64,000 bases of DNA from Chionoecetes opilio (GCA_016584305.1 JACEEZ010020542.1:222501-286500), one strand, 5' to 3'. Shown: positions 51,540 to 63,462, counted from the first letter of the stretch. Numbers and translations are program-made. Notes: generated from the sequence alone by a model not told the origin.

Positions 51540-54500
51540 GTGGATTCTAGCAGCCCTAGTCAGTGGATTATAGCAACCCTCTCCAGCTTCACATACACAA
51601 TAGTCCGTGCAGGACAAGCCAGCAGACTTGCAACTGCACTTGTTTTGCCTGCAAGCCTTCCCCTCTGCACTGCTACTGCAGCTGATGATGTCAAGAAGCT
51701 GCGCTGGAGCTACTGGCTGGTCTGATATACACGGTATTATTGCTCCTCCTTGTGTGAATATATCACATCATCACATGAATATATCTCCAGCCATAGCTCA
51801 AGATATCACTCGCAGCAGCTGGAGGATTATTTTTGTCTGCAGCCTTCCACATCTGCAATTGCAAATGCGCTCGGAGTGCATGGAGGAAGAGATTACTGTC
51901 CGTAGGGGGCAACTTTTTGAGTGATGGTGGTTTCTGTCTGCTCCTAAAGATGTTGTATCTCGCCTCATTCAGAGTAGAGGCCTTCTTCTGGCCATAGACA
52001 GCCACGAAAAATGTCAGCAATTTTCTTGATTTCATCATGCGAGGCTCCTTCTTCACCAAGAACGTCGTCCAAAACCACGGATATCATTGTTGAGCAACAC
52101 GTTTAGGGCAGAGAGAGTTCCTTTCCCACATGGAAATGACACAGTATCACAGTCAGACAGCGCATGCATCCCCAGAAGACCCTGCCATTTGGTTCCAACC
52201 TGCACAACTGTAGCATTGATGTCAAGAATAGTGCCATCCCATTTTTCCATCTGTACACAGCACTTGTTCAAAAGATTCGCTTTCCACACCCAATACACTG
52301 CCAAAACAAACACATCACTGTCGTCACACAGCAGAGGGATGATGCGAGCCCTCCAACAGCTGACTTAAGCATATAGCTGATGAGGGTAATGTCGGCTTCA
52401 TCGTGGGTGACTAGACTGTTAGCGCTGCCGATCATATTCACTCTTTGGCCAAGGTTAAGGCTGCAAAGGAGTTGACTCAGCTGCCTCTTGTTACTTTTGT
52501 TTTTCATGATGTTGTCACGATCAACAAGAGGAGAACTGAACGAAAGGTTGTACTGTGTTGCACCTTCACCAGCTCTTCTCTGGCGCTCATGATCTTTTGC
52601 ACTTATTCCATCGTAGCGATCGAAGATCACAAACTTTTCAGCAGTTCTATATATGTCACGTCCGAGCCGCACCTTCATACTGTCAGCAATGTCAGACACA
52701 GTGCCACCAGATAATGGCCAAACAACGTGATATAACAGCTGACTTGCATCAACGAGAAGAACGTGTGGAGCTGGAGCGTTCTCACAAGGGCATTCTAATC
52801 GCTTGACCAAGGCAGACTTGTCTCCCTTCCTCAGGCAGCCAAAATCGTCGATTAGTGCTGGAGGAGTTCCACTGAGCTCATACTTAAAGAGGGGGGCCCT
52901 CATACTTCCTCATGGAGGGGGGCCACCCTCCTTACTGTGATTATTTCCTGGTCCCCTTAACTGTGCGGCACTTGCTGGGCGAGTGTCCTAGTTTTGGGTA
53001 CCTACGTGAGCAATTTTTGTCCCGGTGTCGGGGTCGGACGTCTAGATACCGTCTCTCCCTGGCATTGGGAGAGAGGTGTTTCTCTCCGGGACATGAGGTC
53101 CATACCTTTATTGAGAGGGCTGGCCTTCTCAACAAGTTATGATGTTATTAATATTCTCTTATTATTCTTTTTAATGTACTATTGGTCTTTTATATATTTT
53201 GGTATTTTAAATATTTTGATTCTATCTTAAAATTTGTTTTTTAATATTACTTTTACGGTATCTTTTGTAAGCAGGCGTCAATAACCCCGCAGTTGCGGCG
53301 CCTTAAAACTATAATATATATTTATCTATCATACTTAAAGATATCCTTATGTTCAATGCCCCGCTGTTGACCTATACTACAAGGAGACGAGCGAATATGA
53401 ATTCCATATCATACACAGGTTTCCCCTTCACATTGCTAGCCTTCTTCATTTGCTGCATTGTTTTCACTTTCTTTTCAATTTTCTTGTGGAAGCCACCAGG
53501 TAGTGATGCATAAAAGTTTTTGCTCATCTTCTCTTCAATGGTGACAGAGTCGTGTACATTGACATCTAGTGGGGCCACCTGTCCATGCACAATATTGTAC
53601 AAATGACTGAATCTGTTTCCAGGGGATGGGAGTGCTTCTTCAGTTCATCATACACCTTCTTCCTATCCTCTGCATCAAGCTTTCGCCTCTTCTCGCCTTC
53701 TTCCTTGTGCTTTACAGCCAACTGTGATCCTCCTCAGGGTCTGCACAGTAAATCTCACCTATGACCATGGACAGCTGCGAACAGATGCTGAATGAGTTAA
53801 CCCAAATGGCTACTTGCTCATCATTCGTAGAAATTCTTTTCAGGCCACCTTTTGTGATGTCTCCTTGCAGTGTTGTTAATAATATCTTGAGCAGAGTAAA
53901 CTTCTTTATTAACAACTTCAGTAATCCAGGTAGGTAAGCACAATACAAGTGGTTGACTGTGACAGGCTGGCTGCCATACAGGAACTGGCTCTCTCGGCTC
54001 TGATTCACCTGACGTCAACTAACGTCAACTAGCCTTTGAACCTCTGAACCACTGATCGAATACAATACTAAAACAGTAACTACTCGTTACACCTTTCCCC
54101 TGCTTGATATAAGTTTGCTCGCCGAACTGGTCAGCAGGAACTGCTAGGCTGCCCTCTGAATGGTGACAAACATGCGCCCCCGCCAGTAATTCCTTCTTGC
54201 CATCATCTGGAATGTTGCTCATCTCATGGAGGTGCCAAGTGATCCATCTGGCATAGTGATGATGCCCTGCTGCAAAGAAGATGAAGATGATGCTTTTCCA
54301 CCGATTTTGGTCACTCCACTTTATGAGGCAAGCGACGATGTACGAAGGTGAGGAACGAAGGCATGTCGAAGGTGAGGAACGTGTATTTCGATCCAAAGCT
54401 CTTCATTGCCTTGTCCATGAAGGCCATGGTGCTCTGCATTGTATCGGGTGGGACGGAGGTGAGTTCCAAAGTGGGCCAAATATGAACATAGTCTTTGGCT
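51540..54500 (-). pseudogene. FEN1/XPG-like nuclease with C-terminal CXC cysteine cluster, decayed
   Basis: Reading 5' to 3' on the minus strand: FFAAGHHHYARWITWHLHEM and HVCHHSEGSLAVPADQFGEQ (54396-54025); a linker with GLKRISTNDEQVAIWV (about 53850); YNIVHGQVAPLDVNVHD (53602-53372). After a LINE insertion come DIFKYELSGTPPALIDDFGC, HVLLVDASQLLYHVVWP, FVIFDRYDGISAKDHERQRR and THDEADITLISYMLK (52903-52320), then DDSDVFVLAVYW and HALSDCDTVSFPCGKGTLSA. Last come PPTDSNLFLHALRAHLQLQM and a cysteine cluster, KACRQNKCSCKSAGLSCTDY. The spaced acids and GCD-like turn fit a FEN1/XPG (PIN-fold) nuclease. Several frameshifts are seen (near 53385, 52325, 52060, 51770). The family's cellular role is unknown to me. 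Confidence 0.7.
52891..53328 (+). mobile_element. LINE 3' end inserted in the nuclease gene, 13-bp target duplication
   Basis: TCATACTTAAAGA stands at 52878-52890 and again at 53329-53341, flanking the insert. The insert carries the last codons of a LINE ORF2 (VPLTVRHLLGECPSFGYLRE, ending GLLNKL and TGA/TTA region near 53142) and about 190 bp of 3' sequence with GCAGTTGCGGCGCCTTAAAA. It is 5'-truncated, as LINE copies often are. Confidence 0.88.
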
Positions 54501-55008
54501 TCACTGGAGTGGCCTCCTTCCGGTCCTCACGAGCATTATATGCTGACCAGTCAACTGCTTCAGGATCAGTATGGAAGAAAAATCATTAAGATTATAACCA
54601 CATAGCACTCATGTGGCGATCGATAATTTCCGCCGTATATGTTAAGTATGCATATTATGCATAGATGGAGTATGTAAATTACTTTAGAAATATACTTAAT
54701 GAATTAGTGCTCAAAACCCTAGTGCTCAAAAACATGGGTATAGACGTTAAGATATGGTGTAACTAGCAAATGTTATGGAACTTTTTTGACGATCGATATT
54801 TTTTTCCTAATGAATATATTGATTATGCATATAATTATGCACATATGCATATAAGAAAATTGAATATGTTATTAAGTTTGAAACCATGTTCACTGAATTC
54901 CTTGGAGTCGAAAAATGGGTATAGACACCAATATCACACATCTGAGTGTATTTATATGGAATAATTGACACATATCCTTTTCGCAGTAATTAACATACTA
55001 ATTATGTT

Positions 55009-56870
55009 TGTTAAGCCCGACGCCCGAAGGGGGGAATTGTCGGGGCTCAACGGGGGGGGGGGGGTTGATGCTCCTGTTTAGCGACCCCCCAACCCACTAC
55101 GGTTCTATCCAATCGGCCGCTTACGTGGCAATGACAACTAACCCCGGCACCCCTACCTGAAGGTGCCGGGTTGGGCATATCTCCTTCCTACTGAAGGTAA
55201 ACTGGGCAGTGCCCGTGGCGCCGGAGATACGGGGAGCTTACCTCCCCGGGCTGGTAAACGACCCGGCATTGCCGAGGGGGCGACCCTCCCTGTCCCCCCC
55301 CGAGGTCCCTAGCTTGCATAGTTGTTACCCTTTTTAGTATGGTTATTTTACGGGTAACGGGTTCACACCATGTTGATACTGGTTAATAACCTGTAAGGGT
55401 GATTGCCGGATGATGCCCTCTTGACGGGCTGGTAACTTGCTTCGTTGCCCAGAGGTACACATCAATAAAGTGGTATGTGCTAAACGTGGTCGAGCGGTTC
55501 TTACGTAATTTATAAGTGTTACTTTTAGTGCCAAAGGATTCGAGTAAGACAATATACTACAAACGATATATATTATATATATATGTACACTTGTGAAGGT
55601 TTGTACAATAATAATGTCACGCAGTTCGTTAAGTAACGGCCAATGAAACTAATGTTTAATAGACAGAGCCAGAACTGTTAATGTCGTGACAAGGCACTCA
55701 CACACCTTACGGGTGTGGAGTGCACACAGACACACAGGAAGGTGTGTCGTGAGTTGGAGCGCAAGCTAACGCGTCCCCAGTAGTTCTCTGTGTTCCGTCC
55801 CCTCTCCGGCTAGTTGCAGCATATGAGGAAAGCTGCCCGGAAGCTGTTGTTCCAGTGAGCCAGTGAGCGAGGTGTTTACGTCGTGGTTCCCAAGACCAGG
55901 CTATCCACGTCATCGTGATGGGATGGCGTGGCTGCTTGGGTCAGCATAATGTCATCAAAAGGTGGCAGTATTCAGCATCCGCTAGGCGCCAGTACAAGAC
56001 ACACAGACACTCAGACATACTGTAATAGTATCGATTAACACATACATATAATGTAACCAGTACGCTAATATAGTTACCCCGGGGGCATCCATTAATCGCT
56101 CGCCCCTGTCATGCACTGTCAATCATATGAATACATCACCATCTGCTGCGTAGCCTCCTGGTGGGCCTGTACGTGGCACTCAAGGGGTCTTCAAACCCTG
56201 CTGCGTGTGGCTCGCCATGCCCCGTGGTCCCAGGGTGAACCCAGGGGAAGCCTCCTGGAGGAGGTGTCTAGTAGGGCGTCGTAGCAGCGTAGAATTTCAC
56301 CTCCGCCCCTAGCCCGCCGCTAGTGTCTCGCCTCAATGCCCAGTGGTCCCCCGAGGGCCCTGAAGGGAAGCCACAGGGGCAGGTAGTGTGGTAGGACGTC
56401 GTGGCACCGTAGAGTTGCACGTACCTATCCCCTGGGGCAAAGCGGAGCGCTCCTTCGTCGCCCCACGGCGGCCCCGGGAATCCCTGTGGCCCCAGGAGAA
56501 AAGCCACAGGGGCGGGTTGTGTTGCTGGGACGTCATGGCCTCGTAGAGTTGCACTTCCTGCCCCTGGGGCGATGCGGGGCGCTCCTTGGTTGTCCCGCTG
56601 TAGCCTCGTGGTCCCTGGGGCCCAGGAGAAAAGCCACAGGGGCGGGTTGTGTTGCTGGGACGTCGCGGCAGCGTAAAGTTGCACTCACCCGCCCCCAGGG
56701 GCAACGCAGAGCGCTGCCTGTTTGCCCCGCCACGGCCCCGTCTTCTCAGGGGCCCAGGGGCAAGGCCACAGGTGAAGGTGCTCTAGTAGGGCGTACTAGC
56801 AGCGTAGAGTTGAGTAGCACCTGCACCGTGGGACAAACGGAGCGGCGGGCGGTAGGTTAGGACGTGTCAT
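55009..56870 (+). repeat. GC-rich dispersed repeat R1, copy 2, split by an insertion
   Basis: 55009-55322 and 56075-56870 align to 47764-48870 in order. The tandem part has GTAGAGTTGCAC-type marks near 56286, 56411, 56545, 56674 and 56805. The split falls in GCATAGT|TACCCCGGGG, which is continuous in copy 1 (GCATAGTTGCCCCGGGG). Confidence 0.88.
55323..56069. mobile_element. 747-bp insertion with 5-bp duplication, LTR-like (copy P)
   Basis: It starts TGTTACCC, ends CGCTAAT, and is flanked by ATAGT on both sides (55318-55322, 56070-56074). Length, TG start and 5-bp duplication suggest a solo LTR, but the end is not CA. An inverted, diverged copy is at 56999-57705. Confidence 0.65.
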
Positions 56871-57858
56871 GGGTGGAGCGGCAGAGTGGGTCTCAGCCCA
56901 TGGGCGGACTGGCCATAGGGACAAACGGGACATTTACCGTTGGGCCGCTGGGACGTGTGGGCCGCTCTGAGGGGAAAACAAGTAATAGAAAAAAATATAT
57001 TAGCGTATTGGTTATATATGTATGTGTTAATCTATACTAAGACAGGATGTCCGAGTGTCTGAGTGTCGCCTAGCGGATGCTGAATACTGCCACCTTTTGA
57101 TGACATTATGCTGACCCAAGCAGCCACGCCGTCCCATCATGATGACGTGGATAGCCTGATCTTGGGAACCACGACGTAAACACCTTCACTCAACGGCTCA
57201 CCGGAACAACAGCTTCCGGGCAGCTTTCCTCATATGCGGCAGACGCGAGACAGAACAGAGAGTTTACGAGGAGACGCGTTACAGGGCGCTCCTACTCACG
57301 ACACCTTTCAGAGTGTCTGTTTGTACTCCACACCCAGGAGGTGTGAGAGTACCTTGTCACGTCATTAACTGTTCCCGGCTCTGTCTATTAGACATTAGTT
57401 TCATTGGCCGCTACTTAACGAACTGCGTGACATTATTAATGTATAAACCTTCACAGTGTACAGATATGTATATATATCTATTGTAATTATTCTCTGGTAC
57501 TTAATGATTAACAAGCCTTTATAAAACAACCGCTCGACCACTTTTATTCAACTACCATCTGAAGTGTCTGGCTAGGACGGTATACGCCTACCCATCAACT
57601 CTACACTTCTGAGGCAATCAACCCCTACTGTGTCACCAACAGTTGTAAGTATTCTTACTTGGGTTGACCCCAGTTACCTGTAACATCACACAGATAAGGG
57701 TAACACGGTGGGTTAGGACGTGTCATGGGTGGAGCGGCAGAGTGGGTCTCAGCCCAGGGGCGGACTGGCCATAGGGACAAACGGGACATTTACCGTTGGG
57801 CCGCTGGGACGTGTGGGCCGCTCTGAGGGGAAAAAAAGTAATAGAAAAAAATATATTA
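56853..57858. repeat. 146-bp direct duplication flanking copy Q of the LTR-like element
   Basis: GGTTAGGACGTGTCATGGGT through GGGACGTGTGGGCCGCTCTG and AATATATTA occurs at 56853-57001 and again at 57711-57858. Between them, 56999-57705 is the reverse complement of copy P (ATTAGCG start, GGGTAACA end), about 80% alike by eye. No short target duplication stands at its own ends. Confidence 0.75.
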
Positions 57859-57971
57859 AAAAGGAAAATTAATATATAAATTAAGGAGTGTAAATGAAAT
57901 ATCTGAAGAATAAGGTAAAGCTCAAAATAAATGAGAGAGAGAGAGAGAGAGTCACTCAGCTGAGAGAGAGA

Positions 57972-59287
57972 GGTACCTGCATGGTACTGTCGTCTACCGA
58001 TATTTTTATCCCTACACAAATCGGGAAAACTCGCCGACGTTAATGATTAGGTTGTTATCCGGTCATTTCGCCCACATGCCATTTCGCCACACTATGGAGT
58101 CATTTCGCCCACAGGTCAATTCGCCCACACTATGGAGTCATTTCGCCCACACTATGGAGTCTATAGGAGCTAGGAGGTTAGGTTATATTTTTTTAGTGTG
58201 TCGAGAACCCCCCAACCCCCCGCTAGGAGGTTAGGTTAGATTTGTTTAGGTTAGGCTAGGGTAGGTTAGATTTGGATAGTTTAGGTTAGATTTGGTTAGG
58301 TTAGGTTAGATTAGATTTGGTTAGGTTAGGTTAGCTTAGGTTAGATTTGGTTAGGTTAGGTTATCGGTGGGTCAAGCCCCCTGCTAGGGTAGGTTAATTT
58401 TGGTTAGATTAGGTTTATTTTGGTTAGGCAATTTTCTCTAGATATAAGGAAATTACCCTAGATCTAGGGAATTTTACCCCCCCTACACAACTCTTTAATT
58501 ACGTGTTTCCGACGCATAATTTGTTCCCCACCCGAAAACCCCGCATTCCCACAGATCCCCAAGCTTGTTTGGGGGAAGTGGGAGAGTATGGGCAAACACT
58601 AGAAATTTACCGTCATTTCGCCCAAGGTCATTCCATGGTTCATTCCATTTCTGCCAGAGGAAGATATAGTTACATGACTCCGTGACATGGATCGTGTGGG
58701 CGAATTGACTTTAGAGTGGGCGAATTGACTTTTATATGTGGGCGAATTGACTTACATGTGGACGAAATGTCTTGTGGGCGAATTGACGTGTGGGCGAAAT
58801 GACGAAAATTGCCTAACCAAAATAAACCTAACCTAACCAAAATTAACCTACCCTAGCAGGGGGCTTGACCCACCGATAACCTAACCTAACCAAATCTAAC
58901 CTAAGCTAACCTAACCTAACCAGATCTAACCTAACCAAATCTAATCTAACCTAACCTAACCAAATCTAACCTAAACTACCCAAATCTAACCTACCCTAAC
59001 CTAACCTAAACAAATCTAACCTAACCTATTAGCGGGGGGTTGGGGGGTTCTCGACACACTAAACAAATATAACCTAACCTAGCTCCTATAGACTCCTTAG
59101 TGTGGGCGAAATGACTCCATAGTGTGGGCGAAATGACTCCATAGTGTGGGCGAAATGACTCCATGGTGTGGCGAAGTGGCATGTGGGCGAAATGACCGGA
59201 TACCAACCTAACCATTACCGTCGGCGAGTTTTCCCGATTTGTGTAGGGATAAAAATATCGGTAGACGACAGTACCATACAGGTACCA
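57972..59287. mobile_element. Foldback element with TTAGG-like and GTGGGCGAAATGAC repeats
   Basis: GGTACCTGCATGGTACTGTC at the left mirrors GACAGTACCATACAGGTACC at the right. The arms, each about 450 bp, carry ATTTCGCCCACACTATGGAG units, then TTAGGTTAGGTTAGATTTGG arrays. The central 360 bp has more GTGGGCGAATTGAC units. It has no coding content. Confidence 0.85.
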
Positions 59288-59529
59288 TGAGGCAAGGATG
59301 AGTAATGTCACCGTGGTTATGCAACTTGTTTATGAATGGAGTAATAAGATAAATCAAAGCAAAGGTTGGTGATGTTGGTATAGACTCAAGAGTATTCATT
59401 GGCTCGTGAAGTAACACTTAAACCATGATGTAGCACTACTTATTATGAGGAAAGACAACAAAAGGAACTCAATTAATAAGGTATTTGAATACTATCATAA
59501 CCATGAATATGTACAGCCTACAAAGAGAA

Positions 59530-59905
59530 GACTACGACGATGAGAAAAATTCGAGTTGTTTTGGGCGAAATTGATATTCCAGGTGCTATATTTCCGTGCT
59601 CGCTGACAACATAGAGAAGACCTGAGGTGATGGTTGATGTGCAAAGGCTTCTAAACCAGGAAAACAGTCACAGCAGAGTCTCATTAAGAAGTAAGCAAGT
59701 GGTAGGGACACATTACGTACCTACCAGTTGCTTACCTTTTGACGAGGCTCTGTTATGACTGTTTTCTTGGTTTAGAAGCCTCTGCACATCAGCCATTACC
59801 TCAGGTCTTCTCTATAGTGTTGTCAGCGAGAACAGAGCACAGTAATGTAGCACCTGGAATATCAATTTCGCGCAAAATAACTCGAAATTCTTCCATCGCC
59901 GTAGT
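59530..59905. repeat. Palindromic element, about 170-bp arms
   Basis: ATTGATATTCCAGGTGCTA, AGAAGACCTGAGGTGATGG and TGACTGTTTTC-type blocks occur in mirror image around about 59715. It is probably a MITE. The ends near AATTCGAGTTGTTTTG are diverged. Confidence 0.8.
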
Positions 59906-60785
59906 TTTCCCTTCGTAGGTCCACCCGCGGCGACCCCTCCTTATCCCCACAATGCACCGATGTAAACAAACCGTGACGTAGTTATGTCTGGGGCCCATTA
60001 CGGGATGCCCATGGAGGTTTTTAAGCAAAAACTTGGCAACAATGAGTAGGTTGGGCAACTCTGATACCCTCTCTTAGTGAGATAATATACTGCCTCATGC
60101 TGAGGCAGGGGGGGACCAGGAGCCTGAAGACTGAAGATTTTATACCAGAACATGAACATATATGATTGAATGTAAATAAATCTTGTTTTATATGTGTTAT
60201 AGCTCATAAAAGAAAAGATAATTATTATATCACTTATATCTGTCATTATATCACTTACTGATGCTTGTTCACAGGTATTCAAAAACTGTATTGGCCCGTA
60301 TTTCAAAACATAAGTTCTTTACATTCAAATTATATCTCTTTCTTTAGTTTTGGGCCAATTTCAATGAAAAAAATATACAATATGCCCAAACCTAATAAAA
60401 TGATGTTATGACTTGCTTTTCTTCATATCTGACAGAGGAACATTTTGTCAGATTTTTTTGTGTTTGAGTGGTAAAAATGGGATTGAAAATTTGAAAATTC
60501 ATATCCTGCAAACCATACATTTTTACTCAGTTATCTCTCCGTAACTTTGATGGTCTGAACAAAGTTCTTGTACCATATTTATTTCATTAGTGTAGGTTAA
60601 TTATCATAGGAGTAGTTAGCATTTCAAAATAACCAAAAAAACTAAACAAAAATTATATTGTAAAAAAATTAATAGGCACAAATTATTTTTCTTGGTCTAC
60701 AATTGTTGTGCATGGTCTCCCTAATTTATGGTATACATATCACAACCTTAGCCCAATAAATAAACAAAAATCTATAAAAAACGGC
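59906..60785. other. Anonymous AT-rich DNA
   Basis: No gene or repeat recognised. Confidence 0.4.
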
Positions 60786-60789
60786 TGCT

Positions 60790-61680
60790 ACTCTTAAGTC
60801 CCTCAAACCTTCTCTCAGCCCCTCATACCTTGCCTCACATCCTTAAGCCTTTCCTCACCTTTCACATTTCCTTGGTACCGCTCAAACCTTCCTTCAGACC
60901 AGACCCAGACTCTTTCCTCACACATTTCATACCTCCCCTTACGCCCCTAAACCCATCCCTCATACTTTCACTCACACCCTCATACCTTCTCTCACAACCT
61001 TCATACCTTCCATCAGACCCTCATGCCTTCCCTCATATTCCTTATATCCTTATACCTACACTCACTTCCCTAAAACCTTCCCTTACACTTTCCATCGCAC
61101 CCTTCATATCTTCCCTCAAACCCCTCACCTTTCCTCGCAAACATCATACCCTCCTTACACACTTCATATCTTCCCTCACACCCCTCATACCTTCCCTCAC
61201 TCTCCTAAAAGCTTCTCTCATACCTTCCCTCTGACCCCTCATATCTTTCCTTACAGCTTTCATACCTTCCCTCAGACCCTTCATATCTTTACTTACAGCT
61301 TTCATACCTTCCTTCACTCCCTTAAAACTGTCCCTCGTACTTTCCATCATTAGCCTCATACCTCTCTCACACCCCTAAAACCGTCCTTCATATCTTTCAA
61401 ATGTTACTTCATAGCCCTCATATACTCTATCACACATATCATACCTTCCCTCACACCCCTTATACCTTTTTTTCACATACCTCATACCTTCCCTCACACC
61501 CCTAATATATTTTTCTCACATTCCTCATACCTTTCATCACACTCCTCATATTTCCTCCACAGCTCTAATACCTTCCTTCACACCCTTCATACCTTCCCAC
61601 ACAACCTGTATATATTTTAATTATATCTACCCTCACACATTTTATGTTTTTCCTCACACGCCTCATACCTTCACTCATAC
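60790..61680. repeat. Degenerate minisatellite, about 20-22-bp unit
   Basis: CCTTCCCTCACACCCCTCAT-like units repeat for about 0.9 kb with many changes. Open frames on both strands (including a Met-Lys-Arg-rich one on minus) are products of the repeat. Confidence 0.92.
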
Positions 61681-62539
61681 TCACCAGTTCACTTGAACGT
61701 GCCTTCGAGCTCGTTAGTAGCTTCGCCAACCTGTTCGATCGACAGTGTGTCCGAGCTCGCTCGCCCTGCTTCACTCGTCTGCCCGACTCTACATACTATA
61801 GAGTCTAAGGGCCGTACTTTTAAAATCTTTCGCCAGTGCTGGCGAAAGCGTTCGCCAGGCGCTCAGTGACTTCTTACTTTTAAACGCCACGAGCGCTCCG
61901 CCAGGCGCTGCCCCGCCAGAGCTGGCGGAGGAGAAGTATTGGAATAGCCTGGCGAAAGTGAGTCCTGGTGAGACCTCCCTCTCACTGGGCGATCAACATT
62001 TTTTGCATTCAGTTTATACTTTTTACAATACTATTAAGCATTTCATGAGATAGAAAAACTATTGCGACGGTAAATATGTGTATGGCAAGTTTTTTCATGG
62101 AAACTAAGTCATGTATATTATTTTCAAAACACTATCAAGGTTCCAGCGCAGCAGACAGCACCAGGGGCTACATTCAGAGAGGCTAACGTCCATGCTTCAC
62201 GACCTAGCGACATCCATCAGCTGTTTTGGCATTCAGCGGGCAGATTGTGACGTACTTAAAGACGTTAGAAGACATTAAACTTAAAAAACTGCCTAAGGGG
62301 TGGTGTAGAGGACGTAACATATATAAAAATACTCATAAATTGAGTATATGTATATGATGTTTTCTGACTCAAGAACTGAACAGGGCAAGTATACAAATGA
62401 AATTAGGCCATATAACAATGCCATGCGCTCGTGATGAGTTTGTTATGGGGTGATGGGCCGAGTGGTGAACGGCGGCATCTCACCACGACTACACCATACA
62501 CCACCACGCACGGCTCCGCGACAGACAAGGTATATTCCT
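61681..62539. other. Anonymous DNA with a GC-rich patch
   Basis: The stretch 61820-61990 is rich in CTGGCG/CGCCAG inverted words (for example CTGGCGAAAGCGTTCGCCAG). A box-A-like GGGCCGAGTGGTGAACGGCG at about 62455 has no B box, so no tRNA or SINE is called. Confidence 0.4.
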
Positions 62540-62741
62540 CCTCATCCTTCCTCTTACCCTTTATTCTTCCCTTCTTCCTCTACCTAATTCTTCCTCCTTC
62601 ATCACCAACCACTACTACTACTACTACTACCACCACTACTATTACTGCTGCTACTACTACTATAGCCGTGTTTTTCCTCCTCATCCTTCCTCTTACCCTT
62701 TATTCTTCCCTTCTTCCTCTACCTAATTCCTCCTCCTTCAT

Positions 62742-62774
<33 letters not shown>

Positions 62775-63080
62775 CACTACTATAACTGCTGCTACTACTA
62801 CTATAGCCGTGTTTTTGTCGTCCAAGCATCGTCTTGGTACGAAGACCGTTTTTTCTCGCAATTGAAAACGGATTGGTTTCTGCGACAACAACACAACAAG
62901 CTTGGTAGGGGCCGAAATAATAATCAGTCTAAAACATTGTAAACAATATCACAAAGCAGTATAACACACATTTCAACAAGTGTTATTGGAGTGGTCTTCG
63001 TAATCCAAGACGGTGCTTGGACGACAAAAACACGGCTTATTACTGCTGCTACTACTACTACTATTACTGCTGTAACTACT
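62540..63080. repeat. Duplicated (ACT)n tract and an inverted repeat
   Basis: A roughly 135-bp block (CTCCTCATCCTTCCTCTTAC ... ACTACTACT ... ATAGCCGTG) occurs twice in tandem (about 62537-62672 and 62675-62810). GCCGTGTTTTTGTCGTCCAAGC at 62803 onward is mirrored at 63010-63037. Confidence 0.85.
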
Positions 63081-63269
63081 ACAACTACTACCAACTGCTA
63101 TAAGAAAAGGTTAGGAGGAGGAGAAGGAGAAGGAGAAGCTAGGAGGTGGAGGAGGAGGAGGAAGAAGGGTGGAGCATTTTGGTGTGGATGATAAATTTGT
63201 AAACACAGCTGAGAGCGTGGAAGCCTTGTGATTAGCTGAAACTTTTTGAGAAATACTATGTGATTCGCT

Positions 63270-63438
63270 GGCGAGGCTGTGACGTCATTGTACTCGCTCA
63301 GCCAATCAGCTATCGAAGCCCATAGCGACAACGTACCGCCACTGCCATATCTCGTACCAGAATCCCCCCGAGCTCCGGGGTGTAGAAATAGAGGAAGTTA
63401 GTTAAGCTAAACACCGTGCCCTTTTTAACTCTCTCTGA
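63270..63438 (+). promoter_or_regulatory. Candidate promoter
   Basis: TGACGTCA (CRE consensus) at about 63279, AGCCAATCAGC (CCAAT box) at about 63300 and a pyrimidine-rich initiator-like CCCTTTTTAACTCTCTCT at 63419-63436 stand just upstream of an ATG with a good donor. These are common promoter elements, but no transcript evidence is available. Confidence 0.4.
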
Positions 63439-63462
63439 ATGTCTGCCCAGAAACCTCCCGAG
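63439..63462 (+). CDS. Candidate first coding exon (MSAQKPPE)
   Basis: ATG at 63439 follows CTCTCTGA. Eight codons lead to CCCGAG|GTGAGT, a strong 5' splice site, leaving in phase 0. A very short first coding exon behind a pyrimidine-rich start is common in housekeeping genes. The protein cannot be named from eight residues, and the next exon is outside the window or unseen. The call rests on sequence signals only and may be chance. Confidence 0.35.

Larger units (their letters stand above)
50969..55008 (-). mobile_element. 4.0-kb unit with about 280-bp inverted ends around a nuclease/CXC gene
   Basis: 50969-51248 and 54729-55008 are reverse complements apart from scattered changes: AACATAATTAG, GATATGTGTCAATTATTCCA, CTCAGATGTGTGATATTGGT and CTATACCCATGTTTTTGAGC with mirrors. 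Each arm holds an internal repeat of GTCTATACCCATGTTTT. Between the arms lies one decayed minus-strand gene. The outer target duplication is not clear: the right end touches repeat R1 at 55009. I infer a DNA transposon, or a segment mobilised by its ends. Confidence 0.7.

Noticed and set aside
58160..59090. Telomere or interstitial telomeric array
   Set aside because: TTAGG words are degenerate, in two mirror arms and mixed with TTAGATTTGG. There is no long perfect array.
60830..61359. Protein-coding gene in the minisatellite
   Set aside because: Codon periodicity comes from the repeat unit of about 20-22 bp, and both strands are open.
62440..62520. tRNA or SINE with GGCCGAGTGGT box
   Set aside because: Only an A-box-like word is present; no B box, fold or second copy was found.
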